NCBI GenBank assembly: GCA_964501365.1
Contig: CAZCST010000020.1
Coordinates: 62,001 to 126,000 of the forward strand
Length of the DNA: 64,000 bases
Direction: 5' to 3'
Source of the DNA: CAZAMB01 sp964501365
Lineage (GTDB): Bacteria > Planctomycetota > Phycisphaerae > UBA1845
In this document: positions 52,878-61,039 of the stretch, in pieces
Layout: each line of letters begins with the position of its first letter
Numbering within the stretch: the first letter of the stretch is position 1
Notes under the pieces: generated by a model
What the model was told of the DNA's origin: nothing
What the model saw: only the letters and a program-made list of their open reading frames with translations
Database searches by the model: none
Made by a program: the position numbers and the translations under genes

Positions 52878-52938
52878 GCCGTTAGGTGTCTGTCAACCAA
52901 ATCGCATCATGCGTCATTGCCGCGAAACCATCCGTATT

Positions 52939-55900
52939 TTACGGGACGTTGGAGCCATAGATGAGGTAGGCCTCGCCGCCGTTCTTCACTCCGACACCAG
53001 TATTGGGATCGCGCCGTGGATCGGCCAGGACCGCCCCGATGAGAATATCCGCGCGTCCGTCACCATCCACGTCGCCAGCCGTTCCCAGGCCATGGGATCT
53101 CCCCCGTCCGGACTTATTGGGATTACCGGCGGGTTCGGGGTCTCCAGCATCGCCGCCGCCGAGATAATCACCCGCTCTACGACCCGCAATTATCAAGCCT
53201 CGCAATCGCGATGTGCCCAACTGATCGATATTAACCGTCGGGTCTGTAAGTGTGCATCCCGCACCTGCTGGACAGTCAGCAGCGGTCAAGCAGGCCTTGG
53301 TGGTACCCGCACAGGTCCGTACCTGGTCAAGTCGATTCTTTCCAAGGATGAGATAGACCAACCCGGCTTGCTTGAGTTCGTCGTCGCCAGGAACCTGATC
53401 CCTTACACCGTCCAGATTCGAATCGATTCCCAATGTCGTAAGTTCGTCTGTGCCGTCATTCGGATCGGCGTCGAAGCGAGGGGAAGCGCTGGGAGCCGAA
53501 ATCAACAGGTCGTCAAGCCCATCGCCGTCCACATCGCCTGCATTGGCGACATTGAACCCAAAGTGTCCCTTCTCGCCCCCCGTGGTTGCGCCGCGTATCC
53601 GAACCGCGACGGGCCCACCCGCTTCTGTGCGAGTGGCCGTCAGTAGGTCTTGAACACTGATTCCACCTGCAGGACTGACGATTCCGGTCTGGCCAAACAG
53701 GACAATCACTTCACCCGTCCCGCCTCCGGCATCCGGGCTGCTAATCACCAGATCTGGAATCTCGTCCCCATTGAAATCAAATCCCCCAGCCAGACTCGCA
53801 CCAAAAGAATCGCCGGGATTACCGGTAACGACAAGGCCATCCAGGCGCGTGGGGCTATCCGGGCTTTCCGCGATCTTGCTCAGAAGAAATGCGCCCTCAA
53901 GACCACCAATTTCGCCAGGTTGACGGCGGTAAGCAATATAGAGCCGCCCGGAACCTTCGTTGGCTTTTGGCGCTCCGACGGCGATATCGGGTCGTGAGTC
54001 GTCGTTAAAATCATCAATTCCAAGCAGGTTTTCAATATTATCGTCGTCGCTGCCAACTATGCGTGCGGCACCCAGCGTTTCAAACCGGCCGTCACCACAA
54101 TGGCTCGTAAAGCCGTCCACGTATTGGTGGGGACGCGGAGGTGTTCCAGGGTATCCGCTATCCGGACCCCAGAGGTTTCTATTGTTGGACATGTAGCCAA
54201 GTCCGGACGCTGGAATCGTAACTGGGTCCAGAAATTCACAGTCTGCTTCAGAAATTTCTTCCACCTCGTTGCAGTCGGCGGATCGTCCCGGCGCGCTTAT
54301 GATGATGTCTGGGCGGACATTTCCTTCCTGCTGAAAGCTCACTGTAATGGACGTCCCGAACCGGTCACCGTCCGCAGCGCCAAGAATTCGCCCGCCAAAG
54401 GGTTCCTTTGGAGTACCGGAAGACACGTAAAAGCCCGATCCGGCGTCGAATCCAAAAAACGGGTCAAATTGTTCGTCACCAGCCGGAACACAATCCGGAA
54501 GCACCGATGCTGTCGGGCACGACAAGGGCGCAGGCTCACCGTCAACGATAGGTTCGAAGGTTGTAAGATCATGGACGAAAAGTTCGAGCCAGGTTGGATT
54601 TGCGAGGTAACCGACGAACCCAGCGCCCGGCCCAATAATGGTGTCAAGAACACCATCTGTCCCGGCAATACAACGGTCCTCGGTTGGTGGAACTGCGTCT
54701 GGATCGCCCAGTTGGAATTTCTGACGGTCTGCAAGAGTTGCGCCAACAGTTGCAGACGTTACGGTCATGTTGGTGAAATTTCGCCCGACTTGATCAAGGT
54801 TAATCGGCTGTGCGTTTTCTGGTGCTCCCAGCGTAGAATTGGTGCTGCTGAGGATCACAACGCCGCCGCTGTCAAATTGCCCCACACGGTCCAGCGCCCA
54901 GCATTGTGCCGCAATCGTCGGCGCAGAGCACTCAACACCCAACACATCGGAATGTGTACTGGGAAATCCGAAGGCCAACTCGTCTTTTTCATCGTCGTCC
55001 GCGTCTGGCAACGATGCCACGGTTGACAATCCATCCGTTTCGCTGGAATTGGCAACGGTTCGGATTCCCGTCATGGTGATTCCACGAAGCGAAGAAGTGC
55101 CCACGGAATTAAGATTGTGAATTCCGTGAATCCGCGCGCTGCCGCGTTCGCCATACAACAAATACGCTTCGCCGGGGCCTAATCCGCTTGGGTTTACAAA
55201 GAAGGGTTTACCGTATCGCGATGCAATCACAAACTCATCTAGGCCGTCCCCATCGTAATCATCAGCCTTGGTAAAGGCCGAGCCAGCGTTGTCTTCAAAG
55301 TTCACGCCGCCAAAAATGGCCCCATCAAGACGCGGGTTGGTTTCGGCAATGGAACCGAGCCAGGCGATCGCCGGAAGCGACGAGACTCGCACAGGCCGAG
55401 GCGCCGTGTCCGTAAGTGCCGTCTGACCCGTGATGTTGAGACGTACACTGATTTGGAACAATCCCGACGTCGTACTGGTAAACGTCGCCGTGCGCAGGCT
55501 CATTGCCCCGCCGGTCACAATCGGAATCACCGAACCGGTCGGTTGATTGGAAGTGGTCAGACGTTGGGCGAATACATCGACGGTACCTGCGGAATCGGGA
55601 GCGTTCGTCGTCCATCGGACGGTTACCGGCGAACTCGGAGCCACGGCCAAGCTCGTATTGGGCTCAGTTACTGCGAGTGATACCGTACGCGTCACGATCA
55701 CCTTACCGGTGCTGTAATCTGTGACCGGTGCACTCGTCCCATTTCGAATCGTCGCACCGATGTAATACGACCCCTCCGGCACGCCGGTGGGAAACTCCAC
55801 CTGGGTATCCGTGTCGGAAAGGTTGTCAGCGATGCTCGTAAATCCGTTGCTTACGTTCTTGTCCGCGTCATAGAACACTTCCACCGAACCCGTACCGTCA

Positions 55901-56865
55901 GGGACGGTGGCCGTGAAGCGGATGGTAAAGGTCGCATCCTTAAAGAGGTTGATGTCCGCTGTGCCAGGATTCGTAATTGTAATTTCCGGGGTGACAATTG
56001 AGCCTTGGGCCACGACGCGCACCTTGGGTGTAAGGAAATCGAGACCAACCTTGGGAATGGTCACGATTCGATCGGTTTGCCCGGCGGCCACCGTATCGGA
56101 CACTGACAACCCGCTGTCGGTTGCCGACAAGCCAAGGGTATAGTCGCCCACAGCCAGGCCTTCTGTCCGGAAGGAGACCGTTCCGGCATTTCCCTGCCCA
56201 ATCGCCAGCTGTGTGCCAATTCGGTCAGGCGGCGCGGAAACAGTGTCATTGCTATCAAGATAGAAGAGCCTCCACTGTACCTGATCCTCAGGGTCACGAG
56301 CATCAAACGAAACCGTGACAACTCCACCTTGTTCAACTACGGTAACTTGCTGGGCCGGCTGGATAAAAATGGGGTCCGGAGGGCCCTGCACCTGGATGAC
56401 GCCAGCACCGTCGGCGGAGTCTGCATCTCCGCCAACCGTAAAGGAGACTCCAACTCGATAATAGCCCACGTCGGCTTCTGACGGGTCAAAATCAAAAAAT
56501 TTGTTGCTGCCTGCAGCAAGGTTTGCGGCGATCGTCACCTTGTCGCCAATGGACGGACTGTTCAGGGTGGAGTCTCCGACCGGAAACCGATACCCGACAA
56601 TGTCGGTCGCGTCGTCCGGCACGCTGTACCGAACCTGGAACGGCGGGTCGAGCTGGGAAAGGCCAAAGCTCGAAGCGGGAGTGATGATCTCACCCCGATC
56701 GCCCGGACTACCATTGTCGTTGCTGTTGTTGTTGTTATTGTTGTTATCATTGCCCGTCCCACCGCCAGCTGGGCAGCCCGCCAGCAGCACGACCATGAAC
56801 AACCAGGGCAGTGCAATCAAGCAACCGATGCACGACAACCGACCGTTGCAGGAAGTCACCTTCAT
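52939..56865 (-). CDS. Giant FG-GAP repeat lipoprotein
   Basis: 1308 residues. Lipobox LLAGCPAGGG makes it a lipoprotein, followed by a poly-Asn linker. The first half holds Ig/PKD-like strands with repeated 'SITV' strands. The second half (from about residue 510) has several FG-GAP/integrin-alpha-like blades with D-x-D-G-x-D calcium loops (DYDGDGLDEFVIAS, DFNDDSRPDIAVGAP, DFNGDEIPDLVISSPD, DVDGDGLDDLLISAP, DVDGDGRADILIGA). The start is ATG 56865, with GGAGT about ten bases before. It lies at the outer surface and probably binds ligands or other cells. Confidence 0.85.
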   Translation of the reverse strand: MKVTSCNGRLSCIGCLIALPWLFMVVLLAGCPAGGGTGNDNNNNNNNSNDNGSPGDRGEIITPASSFGLSQLDPPFQVRYSVPDDATDIVGYRFPVGDSTLNSPSIGDKVTIAANLAAGSNKFFDFDPSEADVGYYRVGVSFTVGGDADSADGAGVIQVQGPPDPIFIQPAQQVTVVEQGGVVTVSFDARDPEDQVQWRLFYLDSNDTVSAPPDRIGTQLAIGQGNAGTVSFRTEGLAVGDYTLGLSATDSGLSVSDTVAAGQTDRIVTIPKVGLDFLTPKVRVVAQGSIVTPEITITNPGTADINLFKDATFTIRFTATVPDGTGSVEVFYDADKNVSNGFTSIADNLSDTDTQVEFPTGVPEGSYYIGATIRNGTSAPVTDYSTGKVIVTRTVSLAVTEPNTSLAVAPSSPVTVRWTTNAPDSAGTVDVFAQRLTTSNQPTGSVIPIVTGGAMSLRTATFTSTTSGLFQISVRLNITGQTALTDTAPRPVRVSSLPAIAWLGSIAETNPRLDGAIFGGVNFEDNAGSAFTKADDYDGDGLDEFVIASRYGKPFFVNPSGLGPGEAYLLYGERGSARIHGIHNLNSVGTSSLRGITMTGIRTVANSSETDGLSTVASLPDADDDEKDELAFGFPSTHSDVLGVECSAPTIAAQCWALDRVGQFDSGGVVILSSTNSTLGAPENAQPINLDQVGRNFTNMTVTSATVGATLADRQKFQLGDPDAVPPTEDRCIAGTDGVLDTIIGPGAGFVGYLANPTWLELFVHDLTTFEPIVDGEPAPLSCPTASVLPDCVPAGDEQFDPFFGFDAGSGFYVSSGTPKEPFGGRILGAADGDRFGTSITVSFQQEGNVRPDIIISAPGRSADCNEVEEISEADCEFLDPVTIPASGLGYMSNNRNLWGPDSGYPGTPPRPHQYVDGFTSHCGDGRFETLGAARIVGSDDDNIENLLGIDDFNDDSRPDIAVGAPKANEGSGRLYIAYRRQPGEIGGLEGAFLLSKIAESPDSPTRLDGLVVTGNPGDSFGASLAGGFDFNGDEIPDLVISSPDAGGGTGEVIVLFGQTGIVSPAGGISVQDLLTATRTEAGGPVAVRIRGATTGGEKGHFGFNVANAGDVDGDGLDDLLISAPSASPRFDADPNDGTDELTTLGIDSNLDGVRDQVPGDDELKQAGLVYLILGKNRLDQVRTCAGTTKACLTAADCPAGAGCTLTDPTVNIDQLGTSRLRGLIIAGRRAGDYLGGGDAGDPEPAGNPNKSGRGRSHGLGTAGDVDGDGRADILIGAVLADPRRDPNTGVGVKNGGEAYLIYGSNVP

Positions 56866-57202
56866 AACGTAATCACTCCGATATTTTGCAAGGCGTGAAG
56901 CAACCGGCGTCCGTCTGCTGACGACGCATGGCCTGGTGCTGCTTCGATCCCAGGCAAGTCTCTGACCCGCTCTTCGTGGACAGCAACCTCGCCAGGCACA
57001 CGTGCGGACAACGAGTTATACGTTGCCTCCAAACGCCCTGTCAACCAATTTCCGAACTCCCAAGGGGCTTCCAAGCCCAAGCCCTCCACACCCATTGAAA
57101 GCCGGACATCCCAAGGGCTGTTCCATACCGCAACCAACCATACAATCCCTCATCCAGGAACCCCCAAGACCGTTCGAACGGAAAGGGTCGCATAGCGCAA
57201 AC
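56866..57202. other. Divergent intergenic region between FG-GAP and murD-like genes
   Basis: About 340 bases holding the start regions of both divergent genes. Nothing but weak promoter-like strings is visible. Confidence 0.4.
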
Positions 57203-58615
57203 ATGAACACCTTACTTCGAACCCCCATTCCCACTCCCCAGATATCCTCGCTCGCCGGAATTCGCGTACTTGTGGTCGGTTTGGGGCGCTTTGGGGGCGG
57301 CGTGGGAGTGACGCAGTGGCTTGTCCGCCAAGGCGCCGTCGTTACCGTCACCGACCAAGCCGATGCGAATTCGCTGGTAGATTCGCTCGAAGCAATCGCC
57401 GGACTCCCAATTACTCTCTGCCTGGGTGGTCATGAGGCCTGCGACCTTTCGCAAGCCGATCTGGTCGTTGTAAATCCCGCCGTCATCAAGAACAGGTCTG
57501 CCCTTTTCCAGGAAATCTTGCGCAGAAAAATTCCGTGGACCACGGAAATGAACCTTTTTTGTGAGCGATGTCCTGCGCCGGTGGTGGGTGTGACGGGCAG
57601 TTTCGGAAAAAGCACTACCTGCGCGATGCTGGCACATGTTTTTGAAGCCATGCGGCAAGGCGGCCATGCGAAATTCACAGGGGTCCACCTTGGCGGAAAT
57701 ATCGGACGCTCACTCCTGGGAGACTTGCCGGAGGTACGGATGAGCGATCTGGTCGTTCTGGAAATGTCCAACGCCCAGCTTGAGGATATTCATCGTGTCG
57801 CATGGGAACCTGCGGTTGCCGTGATCACCAATTTGTTTCCGCACCATCTCGACCGGTATGAGAATTTTGAGGGATATATCCAGGCCAAGTTGAACCTGGT
57901 CCGCGCCGGGAACGGGACTTGCCCAGTGGTGTTTGGCGAGATCGACGCCCAGGCTCGGCCACTACTCCACGAGGCCGTCCGTGGAAGTGTGGTACGGCTA
58001 AACCCGGTCGCCTTATTGGATTGGCCTGTGGAATTGAGCATTCCGGGCGCGCACAATCAGGCCAACGCTGCGTGCGTGATGACGGTTTGCCATGTGATGG
58101 GCCTCAGCGACGAACGCGTCAGGGATGCGCTGAAGACGTTTCGCGGATTGCCTCATCGGCTGGAATGGGTTGGTTCGGTCCGCGGAGTGGAATACATCAA
58201 CGATTCCAAATCTACCGCACCGGCGGCCACCATCATTGCGCTCGATGCACTCCGTGAACAAAAGGGCAAGCTCATCGCTATCGTTGGCGGACAAAAGAAG
58301 GATGTCTCGCTCGTTGATTGCGCAAAGGCGTTGACACAAAACTGTCGTACGGTGATTTGCTGCGGCGAGGCGAAGTCTGCTTTCGCGACCGCGTTGCAGA
58401 TGGCGTCAACCAATCCAGAATCCATCGCCTACCAGGTCAATGGAGTCGCTGAGGCGGTCGCGATTGCAGCGAAGGAGGCACGACCCGGTGAGACAGTGCT
58501 GTTTTCGCCGGGCGCACCGAGCTTCGATCAATACGTCAACTTCACTGAACGGGGCAAACACTTCGCTGCGTTGGTCACCGCGATGGGACCGACAGGCCCC
58601 CGATCAACTCATTAG
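57203..58615 (+). CDS. murD: UDP-N-acetylmuramoylalanine-D-glutamate ligase (MurD)
   Basis: Adds D-glutamate to UDP-MurNAc-L-alanine in peptidoglycan synthesis; 470 residues. A Rossmann-like start VLVVGLGRFGGG, the ATP loop GVTGSFGKSTT at 129-139, EMSNAQLEDI, FPHHLDRYENFEGYIQAKLNL, NDSKSTAPAATIIALDAL and the C-terminal VLFSPGAPSFDQY match MurD. The P-loop has SF where most MurD enzymes show TN, which is worth noting but need not stop ATP binding. ATG 57203 is used; it is cotranscribed with nothing obvious and converges on the polymerase subunit gene, overlapping it by 41 bases. Confidence 0.92.
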   Translation: MNTLLRTPIPTPQISSLAGIRVLVVGLGRFGGGVGVTQWLVRQGAVVTVTDQADANSLVDSLEAIAGLPITLCLGGHEACDLSQADLVVVNPAVIKNRSALFQEILRRKIPWTTEMNLFCERCPAPVVGVTGSFGKSTTCAMLAHVFEAMRQGGHAKFTGVHLGGNIGRSLLGDLPEVRMSDLVVLEMSNAQLEDIHRVAWEPAVAVITNLFPHHLDRYENFEGYIQAKLNLVRAGNGTCPVVFGEIDAQARPLLHEAVRGSVVRLNPVALLDWPVELSIPGAHNQANAACVMTVCHVMGLSDERVRDALKTFRGLPHRLEWVGSVRGVEYINDSKSTAPAATIIALDALREQKGKLIAIVGGQKKDVSLVDCAKALTQNCRTVICCGEAKSAFATALQMASTNPESIAYQVNGVAEAVAIAAKEARPGETVLFSPGAPSFDQYVNFTERGKHFAALVTAMGPTGPRSTH

Positions 58616-59672
58616 CCATCGTTTCAACAACGAGCTGTACATTTGCGTTTAAATCGAGGTGCTGTTCTGCGCGGGCCAGCCGTTCGATGCGCTCAGCGAT
58701 GTTTTCAAGTTCGCCATTTGCGAATCGTCCTGATTGCCCGCGCATTCGTGCTGCATATTGATCGGCTGCAAGGCGGAACAGAATCTTCAAGCCGCGACGG
58801 GCGGATTCCGTATCCGTAATATCCGGATCGCGCTTACTGAAGCGCTCGCCGACCGATTTGGATTCATCGGTGAAAAATTTGATAAGTTCGGCCGTGCCAT
58901 TTCGCTGCGTCTTGGACATAACCTCGACCAGGCGGTTCGAGAGTTCAAAGAGGTCGTCGTCCACGGCCTGTACGGCCTCGCCGATACTCCCGGACGAATA
59001 GGCAGCGTACCAATTTGCCTGCTCATCACTTAGGTCGGGACGAAGTTTGCGCAATCGTTGGAGTACGAATTCATCGGGGAGCGTTTGGAAGCGGACGATC
59101 TGGCATCGAGACTGCGTAGTAGGCAGGAGATAATCCAACCCCACGACCAATAAGATCAGGTAGGTCGCACCCGGCGGTTCTTCCAGCGTCTTGAGCAGCG
59201 CGTTTTGGGCCTCGACATTTAGCACGTCGGCCTCTTTGATAATGAACACTTTGGCGCGGCCTCGCTGCGGTGTGCGGGCGACCTTGTCAATAATGAACTC
59301 ACGGACCACGTCGACGCCGAGTTCGAGGCCCTTGCGCTTGCGCACCGTGGCGTCTGAGTGCTCGCGGTTGAGTTGGCGGTAGACCATGTGCAGGTCGGGA
59401 TGCGTACCGGCTGCCACAGTGCGGCAATCGTCACACGCGCCACAACCGACGGATATCGCGGGAAGTCCGATGGCTGCCGCATCGCTATCGTCCAAATTTC
59501 TCGTGATTGGATTACTACAAAGCAACCGCTGGGCCATGCCGCGTGCAAATGTTTCCTTTCCCACGCCCTCCGGGCCGTGAAAGATGTAGGCATGTGGGAT
59601 CCGGTCGCGCGAAAGGGCGCGCTGCACCTGGCGGTGGGCGTAGGGCTGATGCTGTGTGTCATTCAATGGCAC
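58575..59672 (-). CDS. holB: DNA polymerase III clamp-loader delta'/tau-like subunit
   Basis: 365 residues. AAA+ clamp-loader fold: IFHGPEGVGKETFARGMA, zinc-like CGACDDCRTVAAGTHPD, EADVLNVEAQNALLKTLEEPP and TTQSRCQIVRF with the SRC motif. The Walker A lacks the usual T (GKE), as in delta'. GTG 59672 starts it, overlapping the 3' end of tmk by 14 bases, with GGAGG nine bases upstream. tmk-holB gene order is widespread, supporting the call. Confidence 0.9.
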   Translation of the reverse strand: MPLNDTQHQPYAHRQVQRALSRDRIPHAYIFHGPEGVGKETFARGMAQRLLCSNPITRNLDDSDAAAIGLPAISVGCGACDDCRTVAAGTHPDLHMVYRQLNREHSDATVRKRKGLELGVDVVREFIIDKVARTPQRGRAKVFIIKEADVLNVEAQNALLKTLEEPPGATYLILLVVGLDYLLPTTQSRCQIVRFQTLPDEFVLQRLRKLRPDLSDEQANWYAAYSSGSIGEAVQAVDDDLFELSNRLVEVMSKTQRNGTAELIKFFTDESKSVGERFSKRDPDITDTESARRGLKILFRLAADQYAARMRGQSGRFANGELENIAERIERLARAEQHLDLNANVQLVVETMANELIGGLSVPSR

Positions 59673-60366
59673 TGGCCAAGGCCTCCATGATCCGGGCGAA
59701 GACCTCATTCTCATTCCCCGCCGCATCCACGATTTTCACCGGACGGGGATAGTACGATGGCAATTCGAGGAACAAATTTCGAACCCGGCGATGGAATTCA
59801 AGCGGCCTTGCCTCCATCGCGTCGGTCGTGGCGCCGGGGATGAGCGAGCCCTGCACGGCGTCGGTCTTGCGGTTCTTGCCGGCGTGGCTGGCCTTTCGCC
59901 CAATTCGCTCGAAACCAGCCTGAGGGTCGAGGTCGAGGATGATGGTCGCATCAGGCCAGCAGTCGCCCACAGCGAGGCGAGCCAACTCGATGACACGCTT
60001 CGGGTCGTAACCAGCCGCCCCCTGATAGGCACAGGTTGAACTTACGTATCGGTCGCAGACAACCGTTTGACCTTTGGCAAGAGCCGGACGGATGATTTCG
60101 CCGACGAGTTGAGCGCGGGAGGCCATGAAGAGCATGGTCTCGCAGGCGACGTCCATGGTGGAGAGGTCGTGGTCGAGGAGAATGGAGCGAATACGGTCGC
60201 CGATGAGGGTTCCTCCGGGGTCCCGGCAGGCGATGGCCGGGACGCCGGCATCGGCCAAAGCCTTCATCAGCCTTGCGCTTTGAGCGGACTTGCCAGCACC
60301 GTCAGGCCCATCGAGGACGATGAAGTGCCCCCGCAAGCTATTAAGATTGGCAATTGCTTGGCCCAT
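59659..60366 (-). CDS. tmk: Thymidylate kinase
   Basis: Phosphorylates dTMP to dTDP; 235 residues. P-loop LDGPDGAGKS, the RDPGGT site and the DRYVSST LID/DRY block are intact. It overlaps the holB-like gene by 14 bases. The ATG at 60366 gives MGQAIANLNSLRGHFIVLDG. Confidence 0.95.
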   Translation of the reverse strand: MGQAIANLNSLRGHFIVLDGPDGAGKSAQSARLMKALADAGVPAIACRDPGGTLIGDRIRSILLDHDLSTMDVACETMLFMASRAQLVGEIIRPALAKGQTVVCDRYVSSTCAYQGAAGYDPKRVIELARLAVGDCWPDATIILDLDPQAGFERIGRKASHAGKNRKTDAVQGSLIPGATTDAMEARPLEFHRRVRNLFLELPSYYPRPVKIVDAAGNENEVFARIMEALASAIE

Positions 60367-60876
60367 TTACGTTTACGATTCCGAAACCGGGTTTTCTGCT
60401 CAAAACCATGGCACGCTGGCTTTCACACGTCGAATTCCATTCTCTCCGTTTTGAAAACGCTGTCCACGAAACAAGAAACAGCAGAGGTTTGCACTGCCCC
60501 GGGCCAATAAATGCAGTCTCAGTTCGAACCAGGTTCGTTTGGAAATTTTCATATTGTGTTTGGGTCAGATTTCGGATTCGGTTGCCAAGACAAAGAGCGT
60601 CCGAGTCCATCCAGTCCCTGTTCATTACCCCCTAATAACATCCGAGACGCTTCGATTTTGTTGGGATTTTGCAAAAACCCCGTTCTCTCGATTGTGACCG
60701 CAATATGATCATGCCGCCCGTCGCTCGCGCTCCGGGTTCGGTTCGGCACAGCCGCACCGCGAATGGCGGATATTCGACTTGACCATGCCGAGCCTCGACA
60801 TAGTCTAATCACCGGTGGGGTATACCACCCACACGGAATTTCTGTTTGCGATGGAACACCTGACCGAGGGCGACAT
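60367..60876. other. Intergenic stretch, no gene seen
   Basis: About 510 bases between tmk and a kbl fragment. Short open frames have no ribosome sites or family features. Confidence 0.45.
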
Positions 60877-61005
60877 ATGTACGGAGCGACGGCAGATCAT
60901 TTGCGGGGCGAGTTGGAGTCGATTCGCAAGGCCGGGCTCTACAAGGAAGAACGTCAGATTCTTACGCCGCAGAGGGCAGCGCTCAAAACCAAAGAGGTAG
61001 GGAAG
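60877..61005 (+). pseudogene. 5' fragment of kbl-like glycine C-acetyltransferase
   Basis: ATG 60877 begins MYGATADHLRGELESIRKAG then LYKEERQILTPQRAAL, matching the N-terminus of Kbl (2-amino-3-ketobutyrate CoA ligase) enzymes (compare GLFKEERIITSAQ). GAGGG lies seven bases ahead. After about 37 codons, family likeness stops (KTKEVGKGNPVS) and the frame runs into the opposite-strand trehalose synthase. It is a truncated remnant. Confidence 0.6.
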
Positions 61006-61039
61006 GGAAATCCCGTATCACTACGAAGTCTCCTGGTCG

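Noticed and set aside
56720..56755. Poly-AAC/AAT run as assembly error in the FG-GAP gene
   Set aside because: It codes a poly-Asn linker after the lipobox, common in planctomycete lipoproteins, and the frame is kept.
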